From Flavobacteriales bacterium UBA7468 (GTDB lineage: Bacteria; Bacteroidota; Bacteroidia; Flavobacteriales_D; Crocinitomicaceae), in contig DLPC01000023.1 of NCBI GenBank assembly GCA_002478565.1, forward strand, positions 124,001 through 188,000: DNA of 64,000 bases, in the 5' to 3' direction. The notes under the pieces are model-generated. The model did not search any database. It was not told the origin of the DNA and was given only the letters and a program-made list of their open reading frames with translations. Of this stretch, positions 1 through 7,841 are shown in pieces; within the stretch, counting starts at the first letter, position 1, and each line of letters opens with the position of its first letter. A program made the translations under genes and the position numbers.

Positions 1-46
1 TACGGCCCCAATCTGCGAGGCTGATGTCTTTTACTTTATAATTCAT
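1..46 (-). CDS. ahcY: Adenosylhomocysteinase, N-terminal fragment (cut by window edge)
   Basis: Only the first 15 codons lie in the window. They read MNYKVKDISLADWGR, which matches the conserved N-terminus of S-adenosylhomocysteine hydrolase (YKV.DI.LA.WGR). The enzyme hydrolyses S-adenosylhomocysteine to adenosine and homocysteine in the cytoplasm and so relieves product inhibition of methyltransferases. The ATG at 44-46 is preceded on the same strand by a TACCTTTG box at 81-88. The identification rests on a short stretch, so an unrelated protein cannot be fully excluded. Confidence 0.68.
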   Translation of the reverse strand, partial: MNYKVKDISLADWGR

Positions 47-80
47 GAGTTCAATTTGCTTAATTCTTTTTTTTGCACTG

Positions 81-88
81 CAAAGGTA
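81..88 (-). promoter_or_regulatory. -7 promoter box (TACCTTTG) for ahcY
   Basis: The minus strand reads TACCTTTG, a perfect match to the Bacteroidota -7 consensus TAnnTTTG, 34 bases before the ahcY start codon. A TTTG lies 14 bases further upstream, closer than the usual spacing of about 19, so the -33 element is uncertain. Confidence 0.5.
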
Positions 89-110
89 CACGCTTTTTTA
101 TTCAAATACA

Positions 111-1133
111 CTAGAGCTGTGCACGAATCAATGCCGTCATTCCAGCGACAAACGCAGGGTGTGTGTTTGAACTTGGTACTAATTGTACTTTTTCACCGCC
201 GTGTTCTTCAAAAATTTCTTGATATTCTTCCCCAATTTCAATGAGTGTTTCTAGACAATCAGCCACAAACGCAGGGCTGAAAACCAATAGTTTTTTGGCA
301 CCTTTTTGCCCCCATTCTTCCACCACTTTATCTGAAAAAGGTGTAAGCCATTTTTTATCGAGTCTTGACTGAAAACAAACGGTGTAGTCTTTTTCCTGGA
401 GCCCCATTTTTGCAGCAATCAATCTTGTCGTTGCATAACAAGTAGCTTTGTAGCAAAATTTATTGTAGGCATTTAATTCGGTTTCACAAGGTTGGTCAGC
501 ACAAAGGTCGGTGTCTTCGTATACTTTGTCGACCTGTCTTTCTGGAAGCCCATGATATGAAAATAAAATGTGGTCATAGCTACTGAGGTCAAATTGTTTG
601 GTTTGTTCAACAATTGAATCGATATAGCCAGCGTTGTCATAAAATTGACTGACAATTTTGATGTCAGGAATAACCCACCATTGGCGAATGATATCCATTG
701 CTTTTTCTATCGCCGAACCAGTTGAGGCCGAAGCATACTGCGGAAAAAGCGGTAAGATAACGATGCGGTCGTAGTTGGCTTTGCGCATTTTTTCAAGCAC
801 GCTATCTAAGGATGGGTTTTTGTAGCGCATGGCGATTTCTATCGTGACTTCTTCACCCTCGAAGTTTTTTTGCAGGAGACTTTGTAGCCCTAGTGTGTGC
901 GTGAGTAGAGGAGACGCGCCATTGCCCAATTGCCATAGTTCTTTGTAAATTTTGGCCGATTTCGGAGCTCTAAATGGCACAATAATACCATTGACTAAAA
1001 TTTTACGAAGTAAATAAGGTAAGTCGATGACGCGCGGGTCGTTGAGGAATTCAGATAGGTAGCTTCGGACATCCTTCACGCTTGGTGAATCAGGGGTGCC
1101 GAGCTGAATCAAAAGTACACCTGTTTTTTTCAT
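111..1133 (-). CDS. hemH: Ferrochelatase
   Basis: This 340-residue protein inserts Fe2+ into a porphyrin at the last step of haem synthesis. It begins MKKTGVLLIQLGTPDSPS, as the family does. It carries the signature SYHGLPER with the metal-binding histidine, and a C-terminal FSPAFVADCLETLIEI segment with the conserved glutamate. Length is typical. An in-frame ATG also exists at 1163, ten codons upstream; the start at 1133 was chosen because it matches the family N-terminus. A TAATTTTG box lies at 1172-1179. The gene is divergent from the LuxE-like gene and upstream of ahcY on the same strand. Function is secure; the exact start is less so. Confidence 0.95.
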   Translation of the reverse strand: MKKTGVLLIQLGTPDSPSVKDVRSYLSEFLNDPRVIDLPYLLRKILVNGIIVPFRAPKSAKIYKELWQLGNGASPLLTHTLGLQSLLQKNFEGEEVTIEIAMRYKNPSLDSVLEKMRKANYDRIVILPLFPQYASASTGSAIEKAMDIIRQWWVIPDIKIVSQFYDNAGYIDSIVEQTKQFDLSSYDHILFSYHGLPERQVDKVYEDTDLCADQPCETELNAYNKFCYKATCYATTRLIAAKMGLQEKDYTVCFQSRLDKKWLTPFSDKVVEEWGQKGAKKLLVFSPAFVADCLETLIEIGEEYQEIFEEHGGEKVQLVPSSNTHPAFVAGMTALIRAQL

Positions 1134-1171
1134 AATAGTTCTTTGTGCAACAAGTTGGAGCATTCAATGTT

Positions 1172-1179
1172 CAAAATTA
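1172..1179 (-). promoter_or_regulatory. -7 promoter box (TAATTTTG) for hemH
   Basis: Minus strand TAATTTTG, a perfect TAnnTTTG match. It ends 38 bases before the preferred hemH ATG at 1133 and 8 bases before the alternative ATG at 1163. Confidence 0.4.
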
Positions 1180-1213
1180 CTGCTTTTATCATGAATAGCT
1201 CATGGTTTAAACC

Positions 1214-1221
1214 TAACTTTG
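1214..1221 (+). promoter_or_regulatory. -7 promoter box (TAACTTTG) directly before the LuxE-like gene
   Basis: Perfect TAnnTTTG match ending 4 bases before the ATG at 1226. Because the consensus box ends about 3 bases before the transcription start, the transcript would begin at or next to the start codon. No TTG is seen at -33 spacing. Confidence 0.45.
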
Positions 1222-1225
1222 TTGC

Positions 1226-2194
1226 ATGGAGCCAAGTTCATTTTTACAGTACCTGAATCCCCAAAATTTTGAGCAATTTGCACTCGAAACTTATGAGCGG
1301 CAATATCACAATATCGCTGTTTACAGGGATTACATTCAGCTTCTTGGTTTACCCCATCCAAAGACCATTCAAGAAATTCCATTTTTACCGATCTCTTTTT
1401 TCAAAACGCACCAAGTTTTGCCTTCTGGTGTTTTGGCTCAAAAAGTTTTTCTCTCGAGTGGCACTACTTTACAGCAGCGCAGTCAACACCATATCCAAGA
1501 TTTGCGGTGGTATGAAACTGCACTAACCATTACATTTGAACGCGTTTTTGGAGCCGCTCAACAATATGCTTTCATCGCACTTTTACCTTCCTACCTAGAG
1601 AATGGTGACTCGAGCCTGATTTATATGGTCGATTGCCTCATTGCGGCGAGTCATCATGAAATTTCAGGCTACTATTTAGCCAATTTAGCTGAGGTAGCAG
1701 CTGCTTATGAAAAGGCATTGGATGCAGGTAAAATACCATTTGTTTTTGGTGTTTCTTATGCCTTGCTAGATCTTGCAGAAAAAGGATTAAACCTTTCTAA
1801 CGCCATTATATTGGAGACAGGTGGCATGAAAGGTAAGCGTCAAGAATTGACCAAAAAAGAATTACACACACAATTGAAGCAAGGATTTCAGGTCGCCAAT
1901 ATTTATTCAGAATACGGCATGACTGAATTGCTTTCACAGGCCTATTGCCTGACTGACGCACATATTTTTGAGCCGCCACCTTGGTGTAGGGTCTTTATCA
2001 GAGATGCCTATGATCCTTTTACTTATGTTCAAGAGGGTCAGAAAGGAGGAATCAATTTCATTGACTTGGCCAATCAGTGGTCTTGTAGCTTTATCCAAAC
2101 TGATGATTTAGGAAGGCTTTGTCAAAAAGGTTTTACAGTAGAAGGCCGACTCGAAGCAAGTGATATTCGCGGTTGTAATTTATTAGTAGATTGA
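1226..2194 (+). CDS. LuxE-like acyl-protein synthetase / acyltransferase
   Basis: This 322-residue protein resembles the LuxE (acyl-protein synthetase) family within the adenylate-forming enzymes. Those enzymes activate a fatty acid as acyl-AMP and pass it to a cysteine. Visible family features are the N-terminal segment with FEQFALETYERQY, the loop FLSSGTT (AMP-binding SSGTT signature), ETGGMKG, and IYSEYGMTELLSQAY before a conserved aromatic stretch. No luxA, luxB or luxC is adjacent, so bioluminescence is not implied. In Bacteroidota such proteins are mostly uncharacterised. It is probably first in an operon with the permease, amidohydrolase and lipoprotein genes downstream. The substrate is unknown. 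Confidence 0.75.
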   Translation: MEPSSFLQYLNPQNFEQFALETYERQYHNIAVYRDYIQLLGLPHPKTIQEIPFLPISFFKTHQVLPSGVLAQKVFLSSGTTLQQRSQHHIQDLRWYETALTITFERVFGAAQQYAFIALLPSYLENGDSSLIYMVDCLIAASHHEISGYYLANLAEVAAAYEKALDAGKIPFVFGVSYALLDLAEKGLNLSNAIILETGGMKGKRQELTKKELHTQLKQGFQVANIYSEYGMTELLSQAYCLTDAHIFEPPPWCRVFIRDAYDPFTYVQEGQKGGINFIDLANQWSCSFIQTDDLGRLCQKGFTVEGRLEASDIRGCNLLVD

Positions 2195-2228
2195 ATTTAC
2201 CTACCAAATCTTTTTAAATTTGATATCT

Positions 2229-2627
2229 ATGAGTCCTCAGACCATTCTTATACTTTGTATCATTGGCATTGCAGCAGGGCTACTCAGTGGTCTTGTTGGG
2301 ATTGGTGGCGGAGTGATCATCGTTCCAGCCTTGGTATTTGTCCTAGGCCTGTCCCAGCATCAAGCACAAGGGACCTCCCTATTTGTATTGTCTTTACCAG
2401 TATTACTATTGGCTGTCTATAATTATTGGAATTCCGGAAATGTCAATTGGCGTTACGGTTTATTGATTGCAAGTACATTTATGATCGGCGCTTTTTTAGG
2501 GTCCAAGCTGAGCTTAAAATTACCAGTTCATTGGGTGAAGCTCATTTTTGGACTTTTCATGGCATATGTATCCATTCAATTAATTTTAGCTGGTTATCAA
2601 GGTATTCGAGCAAATGATGCAAACTGA
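2229..2627 (+). CDS. TauE/SafE family membrane protein (half-length)
   Basis: This 132-residue protein has about four hydrophobic segments and the family N-terminal motif GLLSGLVGIGGGVIIVPAL, seen in TauE/SafE (sulfite exporter/anion permease) proteins. Classical members are about 250 residues with two homologous halves; this is a single half and probably dimerises. A TTG lies three codons upstream at 2220, but the ATG at 2229 is preferred. The 3' end overlaps the amidohydrolase gene by 14 bases, so the two are likely translationally coupled. The transported substrate cannot be told from sequence. Confidence 0.8.
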   Translation: MSPQTILILCIIGIAAGLLSGLVGIGGGVIIVPALVFVLGLSQHQAQGTSLFVLSLPVLLLAVYNYWNSGNVNWRYGLLIASTFMIGAFLGSKLSLKLPVHWVKLIFGLFMAYVSIQLILAGYQGIRANDAN

Positions 2628-3795
2628 CTTAAATAATAGCATTTCAAATCTTGCCACAGAGCTACAAACTTGGCGTAGGCACTTGCACATGCATCCTGAA
2701 CCTTCATTTCAAGAGTGGCAAACCATGGAGTTTGTAGCTACAGTTCTTGAAAAATATGGGATTTCGTTTGAAAAAGGAGTTGCCGATACGGGTGTGGTTG
2801 CAATGATTCGCGCGAGTTGGCATGCACCAGAAGCACCTTGTTTGGCCTTGCGTGCAGATCTCGATGCTTTGCCTATTCAGGAGCTCAATGAAGTGACTTA
2901 CAAAAGCCAAAATGAGGGTTGGATGCACGCTTGTGGCCACGATGTACACACCACTATTCTATTAGGCACAGCCGTAATGCTACAGCAACAAAAAGAGCAA
3001 CTCAGACGCCCCATTAAATTGATTTTTCAACCAGGAGAAGAACAAAGTCCGGGTGGAGCAACGCTCATGATCAAAGCAGGGGTTTTGGAAAATCCTGCTG
3101 TTGAAGAATTGGTTGCCTTACATGTGTACCCAGAAATGGAAGTGGGTAACGTGGGTTTGCGCAGTGGGCTTTATATGGCCTCAAGTGACGAAATTCATGT
3201 CGAAATTGAAGGTATTGGTGGACACGGTGCTTTGCCTGCCCGTTTTATCAATCCGATAGATGTTGGTATGGCCTGGATCCAAGCTTGTAAAACAACTGTA
3301 GCTGACAAATGCCCTTCAAATATTCCACAGGTGCTTACTTTTGGGCGCTTCGAAGCTTTGGGGAGTACCAATGTCGTGGCGAGTACGGCTCAAATCAAAG
3401 GCACATTCAGAACCATGGATGAATCATGGCGAGCAAAAGTACATGCGATTTTACAAGCCCAAGCAGATAAAGTAGCTACAGAATTCGGAGCAAAAATTCA
3501 TTTAAAGATTGCCAAAGGTTATCCTTTTCTTCATAACGATCCTGCATTAACCGATCAGGTGAGAGGAATCTTGATACAAACACTCGGGCCTAATCACGTA
3601 CACGAGCTTGATTTACGCATGACCGCAGAAGATTTTGCTTTTTATAGCCAAGAACGTCCGGTTTGTTTCTTTCGTTTGGGTGTAGGAAACACAGAAAAAG
3701 GAATTGTTCATGCGGTGCATCACCCGAGGTTTGACATCGATGAACAAGCGCTTGAAATAGGGGTGAAGTGCCTGCTGCAAATTGCTTTATCATGA
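2614..3795 (+). CDS. M20 family amidohydrolase (hippurate / IAA-amino acid hydrolase type)
   Basis: A 393-residue zinc- or Mn-dependent amidohydrolase of the M20D group, which removes acyl groups from N-acyl amino acids or related amides. Visible motifs: WRRHLHMHPEPSFQE at the N-terminus, LRADLDALPI, HACGHDVHTTILLG (metal ligands), FQPGEEQSPGGA, the dimerisation lid GIGGHGALP, and MTAEDFAFY near the C-terminus. Two adjacent ATGs (2614 and 2617) could start it. No signal peptide, so cytoplasmic. It overlaps the permease gene upstream and shares ATGA with the lipoprotein gene downstream. Substrate specificity is unknown. Confidence 0.9.
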   Translation: MMQTDLNNSISNLATELQTWRRHLHMHPEPSFQEWQTMEFVATVLEKYGISFEKGVADTGVVAMIRASWHAPEAPCLALRADLDALPIQELNEVTYKSQNEGWMHACGHDVHTTILLGTAVMLQQQKEQLRRPIKLIFQPGEEQSPGGATLMIKAGVLENPAVEELVALHVYPEMEVGNVGLRSGLYMASSDEIHVEIEGIGGHGALPARFINPIDVGMAWIQACKTTVADKCPSNIPQVLTFGRFEALGSTNVVASTAQIKGTFRTMDESWRAKVHAILQAQADKVATEFGAKIHLKIAKGYPFLHNDPALTDQVRGILIQTLGPNHVHELDLRMTAEDFAFYSQERPVCFFRLGVGNTEKGIVHAVHHPRFDIDEQALEIGVKCLLQIALS

Positions 3796-4208
3796 AATTA
3801 GGGCTTTTTATCCTATCCATATTTCTTCTTTTTTCATGTGCAAAAAGTAACAAAACTGCACGGCTACTTCCTGGAAAATGGCATGTTGAAATCGTAAGAA
3901 TAGAGGACGGCGAGGGCTTTTTGTTTTATGACAGCATGCCACAAGGAGCTTGGGAATTTAAAAATTCGCAATTATCTGGTAAGGTTATTTATTCTTACAA
4001 TTATTTCAACCAATACAGTGTCACAGATTCAGCCTCATTTGCGACTGTTAACTATTTATTAGATACTAAAAATGAAGTAATATCTATTATCAGGGACACA
4101 GATACGCTGCGCGCAAAAATCATTATGCTCACCAAGAAAAGCCTTACTTTCGAGTATTATGACCAACTAGCCTACAGGCTGAAGCGTTTTACTTGTATAA
4201 GGGAATAA
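3792..4208 (+). CDS. Small lipoprotein of unknown function
   Basis: A 138-residue protein with a lipoprotein signal: a short basic N-terminus, a hydrophobic stretch, then the lipobox LLFSC with cysteine at residue 16. The mature part has a lipocalin-like opening (LLPGKWHVEIVRIEDG) and alternating beta-type sequence, as in small beta-barrel lipoproteins, but no named family is recognised. The ATG at 3792 overlaps the stop of the amidohydrolase gene (ATGA), which decides the start against an upstream in-frame alternative. It ends the luxE-like operon and is convergent with sufT. Confidence 0.7.
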   Translation: MKLGLFILSIFLLFSCAKSNKTARLLPGKWHVEIVRIEDGEGFLFYDSMPQGAWEFKNSQLSGKVIYSYNYFNQYSVTDSASFATVNYLLDTKNEVISIIRDTDTLRAKIIMLTKKSLTFEYYDQLAYRLKRFTCIRE

Positions 4209-4215
4209 AAAGGGT

Positions 4216-4521
4216 TTATAAAAAACCTAATTCTAGTTTTGCTTCTTCACTCATCATGTCTTTGTCCCAGGGTGGATCAAAAACAATGTTGACTTTTGCT
4301 GCTTTTACGCCCTCCACGCTCGCTACTTTATCTTCAACCTCTTTGGGTAATGATTCAGCAACAGGGCAGTTAGGTGAAGTGAGTGTCATGTCGATAAAAA
4401 CATGCTGATCCTCTTCGATCTTCACTTCGTAAATAAGACCGAGTTCAAAAATATCGACTGGAATTTCGGGGTCATAAATGGTTTTGAGCATTTCTACAAT
4501 GCGATCTTCGAGTTCATTCAT
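4216..4521 (-). CDS. sufT: MIP18/SufT-family Fe-S assembly protein
   Basis: A 101-residue DUF59 (MIP18/PaaD-like) protein. The family motifs TIYDPEIPVDIFELGLIYEV, MTLTSPNCPVAESLP (conserved cysteine) and FDPPWDKDMMSEEAK..LG are all present. In other bacteria SufT-type proteins help mature or deliver Fe-S clusters. It is the last gene of sufS-sufE-sufT; its ATG overlaps the sufE stop by four bases. sufBCD are not in this window. Confidence 0.88.
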   Translation of the reverse strand: MNELEDRIVEMLKTIYDPEIPVDIFELGLIYEVKIEEDQHVFIDMTLTSPNCPVAESLPKEVEDKVASVEGVKAAKVNIVFDPPWDKDMMSEEAKLELGFL

Positions 4522-4934
4522 GGGTTTAACGATTGAAGCGCTTCTGTTTTAATTCTTTTGACCATACTTAGCAAACCGTTTGCTCTGGTGGGTGACAAAT
4601 GTTCGGTCAGCCCAATTTCATGGATAAAGTTGGGTTCAGTTTGCAAAATTGTTTGAGGGCTTTCGCCGTTGTATACTTGAAGAAGCATACCAATGATGCC
4701 TTTGGTTATGATGGCATCAGCATCTGCCTCAAAGTACATTTTACCTGCTTCGAGTCTGCAGGTAAGCCACACATTAGATTGACAACCTTCGATGAGTTGT
4801 TCTTTGGTTTTGGATTGTTCAGGAATTCCTTTAACTGACTTACCGAGTTCGATGATGTATTCGTATTTGTCCATCCAGTCATCGTAGATAGCAAATTCGT
4901 CAATGAGTTCTTGTTGTTTTTCTTGGATGGTCAT
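4518..4934 (-). CDS. sufE: Cysteine desulfuration protein SufE
   Basis: A 138-residue SufE protein. It takes the persulfide sulfur from SufS and passes it to the SufBCD scaffold. The family motif EQLIEGCQSNVWLTCRLE contains the sulfur-accepting cysteine. It overlaps sufS and sufT by four bases on each side, so the three genes are translationally coupled. Confidence 0.93.
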   Translation of the reverse strand: MTIQEKQQELIDEFAIYDDWMDKYEYIIELGKSVKGIPEQSKTKEQLIEGCQSNVWLTCRLEAGKMYFEADADAIITKGIIGMLLQVYNGESPQTILQTEPNFIHEIGLTEHLSPTRANGLLSMVKRIKTEALQSLNP

Positions 4935-6160
4935 GCGCCTAAGATTTGCATGCTACGCTCAAGGGCAGCAACGAAAGTATCAATTTCTTGTTTGGTGTTG
5001 TAAAATGCAAAGGACGCCCTAACAGTACCTGGAATTTCAAAGAAGTCCATGAGTGGCTGTGTGCAATGGTGTCCGGTACGGACAGCGATACCTTGTTTGT
5101 CTAAAAGTGTTCCGAGGTCAAATGGATGCATGTCGTCTATGGTAAACGAAACCACGCTTGTTTTGTTCTTGGCTTCGCCGATGATATGCAGCCCCTCAAA
5201 AGTGTCCAATATGCCTTGTGCGTATTTAGTGAGTTCGTGTTCATGCGCTGCAACAGCCGCCATATCGAGTCCATTGAGAAATTCGATAGCGCTTCCTAAA
5301 CCTATGGCGCCCGCGATGTGTGGGGTGCCTGCCTCAAACTTCAATGGTAAGGTATTATATGTCGTTCGTTCGAAGGTAACTTTAGCAATCATGTCACCAC
5401 CTCCTTGATACGGAGGCATTTTTTCAAGAATTTCTTCTTTACCGTATAATACTCCGATGCCAGTAGGCCCGAAAACTTTGTGTCCAGAAAAACAATAAAA
5501 ATCGCAGTCAAGTTGTTTGACATCAATTTGAAGGTGCTGGATACTTTGAGCGCCGTCGAGCAGTACTTTAGCGCCGATTTGGTGAGCTTTTTGAATAATT
5601 TGCTCCACTGGGTTGATGGTTCCGAGTGTATTTGAAATATGTGTGATGGCAACTAATTTGGTCCGCTCATTGAGCAACGTATTCAATGCCTCGAGATCGA
5701 GTTCGCCTTTCTTGCTGATGGGCGCTACTTTCAAAAGGCATCCTTTGCGCTCACAGAGCAATTGCCATGGCACAATGTTAGAGTGGTGCTCCATGGCAGT
5801 AATGAGAATTTCATCTCCAGCTTTGAGCAGTTCTCCAAAAGAAAAGGCGACGAGATTGATAGCGTCTGTGGTTCCTTTGGTAAAGATAATTTCGTCAGGG
5901 CTTTTGGCGCCAATATAGTTTTGAATGGTGCGTCTGGCTTGTTCATAAGCGGTTGTTGCTTGCTGACTCAAGTAATGAACTCCTCTGTGAATATTGGCAT
6001 TTTCAAGTGCATAATATTGCTTGAGGGTATCAAGTACTACCTGAGGTTTTTGAGACGTAGCACCATTGTCAAAATAAATGAGTTGCTTGCCGTAAACTTG
6101 CTGCCTGAGCGCCGGAAAGAGCTCGCGGATGGCATGTACTGAAAATGGATAGGAACCCAT
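4931..6160 (-). CDS. sufS: Cysteine desulfurase SufS
   Basis: A 409-residue PLP enzyme of the NifS/SufS class that releases sulfur from cysteine as persulfide for Fe-S assembly. Motifs: YFDNGATSQKP, TKGTTDAINLVA, MEHHSNIVPWQ, the PLP lysine in FSGHKVFGPTGIG, and the catalytic cysteine in VRTGHHCTQPLM near the C-terminus. A TTG at 6178 is also in frame, but it lies inside the -7 box TACTTTTG (6176-6183), so the ATG at 6160 is the likely start. First gene of sufS-sufE-sufT. Confidence 0.95.
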   Translation of the reverse strand: MGSYPFSVHAIRELFPALRQQVYGKQLIYFDNGATSQKPQVVLDTLKQYYALENANIHRGVHYLSQQATTAYEQARRTIQNYIGAKSPDEIIFTKGTTDAINLVAFSFGELLKAGDEILITAMEHHSNIVPWQLLCERKGCLLKVAPISKKGELDLEALNTLLNERTKLVAITHISNTLGTINPVEQIIQKAHQIGAKVLLDGAQSIQHLQIDVKQLDCDFYCFSGHKVFGPTGIGVLYGKEEILEKMPPYQGGGDMIAKVTFERTTYNTLPLKFEAGTPHIAGAIGLGSAIEFLNGLDMAAVAAHEHELTKYAQGILDTFEGLHIIGEAKNKTSVVSFTIDDMHPFDLGTLLDKQGIAVRTGHHCTQPLMDFFEIPGTVRASFAFYNTKQEIDTFVAALERSMQILGA

Positions 6161-6175
6161 ATTTTGTTTTTTTGA

Positions 6176-6183
6176 CAAAAGTA
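6176..6183 (-). promoter_or_regulatory. -7 promoter box (TACTTTTG) for sufSET
   Basis: Minus strand TACTTTTG, a perfect TAnnTTTG match, 15 bases before the sufS ATG at 6160. It overlaps the alternative TTG start at 6178 and so argues against it. Confidence 0.5.
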
Positions 6184-6250
6184 CGGAAATTCCTTATTTT
6201 GAATTGTTCTAAAGAAGCAAAACAGTTAATTTCTTTTTGCTCGAAAGCGC

Positions 6251-7795
6251 TTATTTTGCTTTCAAAACAACATATGGAATAAGAATTTCCTCTAGAGAAA
6301 TGCCACCGTGTTGAAATGTTTGTCCGTAATAATTAACGAAATGATTGTAATTGTTCGGGTATACAAAGAAATCTTGTTCTTTGGCAAAAACAAATTCAGC
6401 AGATAGTTTCAGCTTTGGCAATTGTGCTTCTTGTGGGTTTTTGATCACAAAAACTTCCTTTTTGTCATAGCTTAAGCCTCTTCCGGCTTTGTAGCGTAAG
6501 TTGCTGTTTGTGTTGCGTTCACCGACAATTTTAACGGGTTTTGTAACCTTGATTGTACCGTGGTCGGTGGTAATGACTAAGCGCAGGCCGGATTCAGCAA
6601 TTTTCTTAAGGATGTCGAGTAATGGAGAGTGTTCGAGCCAGCTAGTGGTGATGGAGCGGTAGGCGGCTTCGTTGTCGGCTAGTTCACGGATTACTTCCAT
6701 TTCGGTACGCGCATGTGAAAGCATGTCGACGAAATTATAAACGATGAAGTTGACGTCGTTGTCTTTCCACTGATGAAATTGATCGGCGAGTTTTTTACCC
6801 GCTTCCACATTGGTAATTTTATTGTAAGACCACTTCACGTTTTTGCCAAGGCGCTTCAGTTGGGCCTCTAAAAATTCTTTTTCATGAAGATTTTTACCGC
6901 CTTCGTCATCTTCGTTTTTCCATAGGGTAGGGAAACGGCGCTCAATTTCAGCTGGCAAAAGCCCCGCAAAAAAGGCATTGCGCGCATAGTGAGTTGCTGT
7001 TGGCAAGATAGAATAAACGATATCTTCTTCTTCCTTTTGGAAATAGCGCGCTAGAATGCCCTCAATGGTTTTCCATTGGTCATAACGGAGGTTGTCTATT
7101 ACCAATACCGCTAATTTTTCTTTGCCAATAAACGGTGCAATTCGGTCTTTGATTAAAGTATGAATCATAGATGGTGCGTCGGGGTCTCCGCTTACCCAAT
7201 CTATGTAGTTGTCCTCAATGAAATCACAGAAAAGCTTGTTGGCTTCTTTTTTTTGCATTTCAAAGATTTCACGCATTCCGGTATCTTCGATGTTATCGAG
7301 TTGCAATTCCCAGAAAACAAGTTTGGCATAAAGTTCTTTCCATTCTTCAGCGTCAAGTCTGCTTGAAAGCTGCATGCCGAGTTGTCTAAATTCTTGCTGG
7401 TAGCTCGCATTGGTTTTTTGACTGATTAGTTTACTGTGATCGAGGTTCTTTTTAATGCTGAGTAATATTTGATTGGGATTGACCGGTTTGATGAGGTAAT
7501 CGGCGATTTTTGAACCAATGGCCTCTTCCATGATATGTTCCTCTTCACTTTTAGTGATCATGACAACCGGTACAAGTGCATTGTGCTCTTTGATCTGGGC
7601 CAGCGTTTCTAAGCCACTCAAACCGGGCATATTTTCATCCAGAAAAATGATGTCGTAGTGCTGTTGCAACGTTTTTTCAATGGCGTCTTGACCGTTCGTA
7701 GCAGTATCGACAAGGTAATCTTTGGACTCTAAGAAGAGAATATGTGGTTTGAGCAATTCGATTTCGTCATCGGCCCAGAGAATTTTACCCTGCAT
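6251..7795 (-). CDS. porX: PorX, T9SS two-component regulator with PglZ domain
   Basis: A 514-residue response regulator. Residues 1 to about 120 form a CheY-like receiver (LWADDE, acceptor aspartate in IIFLDENMPG, MITKS, LIKPVNP). The rest is a PglZ-type alkaline-phosphatase fold with VLVIDNLRYDQW, an ATHYARNAFFAG segment and TTDHGT metal-binding residues. This architecture is that of PorX, which with PorY controls T9SS genes in Porphyromonas and related bacteria; a nucleotide phosphodiesterase activity has been reported for the family. It is divergent from the HD hydrolase gene with only 46 bases between them. A TAACTTTA box lies in that gap. No porY is in the window. Confidence 0.93.
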   Translation of the reverse strand: MQGKILWADDEIELLKPHILFLESKDYLVDTATNGQDAIEKTLQQHYDIIFLDENMPGLSGLETLAQIKEHNALVPVVMITKSEEEHIMEEAIGSKIADYLIKPVNPNQILLSIKKNLDHSKLISQKTNASYQQEFRQLGMQLSSRLDAEEWKELYAKLVFWELQLDNIEDTGMREIFEMQKKEANKLFCDFIEDNYIDWVSGDPDAPSMIHTLIKDRIAPFIGKEKLAVLVIDNLRYDQWKTIEGILARYFQKEEEDIVYSILPTATHYARNAFFAGLLPAEIERRFPTLWKNEDDEGGKNLHEKEFLEAQLKRLGKNVKWSYNKITNVEAGKKLADQFHQWKDNDVNFIVYNFVDMLSHARTEMEVIRELADNEAAYRSITTSWLEHSPLLDILKKIAESGLRLVITTDHGTIKVTKPVKIVGERNTNSNLRYKAGRGLSYDKKEVFVIKNPQEAQLPKLKLSAEFVFAKEQDFFVYPNNYNHFVNYYGQTFQHGGISLEEILIPYVVLKAK

Positions 7796-7811
7796 ATGTC
7801 TGAATTTTTAA

Positions 7812-7819
7812 TAGTTTTG
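7812..7819 (+). promoter_or_regulatory. -7 promoter box (TAGTTTTG) for the HD hydrolase gene
   Basis: Perfect TAnnTTTG match between the divergent porX and HD genes, 22 bases before the TTG at 7842. It supports a start at or just before that TTG. Confidence 0.4.
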
Positions 7820-7841
7820 ATTAAAATTTAAAGTTAGCAAC

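Noticed and set aside
1226..2194. Bioluminescence (lux) operon
   Set aside because: Only a LuxE-like protein is present; luxA, luxB, luxC and luxD are absent.
4211..4228. Possible terminator between the lipoprotein gene and sufT (AGGGTTTATAAAAAACCT)
   Set aside because: The stem is short with a mismatch and A/T only near the loop, and overlaps the end of sufT; too weak to call.
5049..5918. Long plus-strand open frames opposite sufS
   Set aside because: They oppose a gene with clear catalytic motifs and show no family resemblance.
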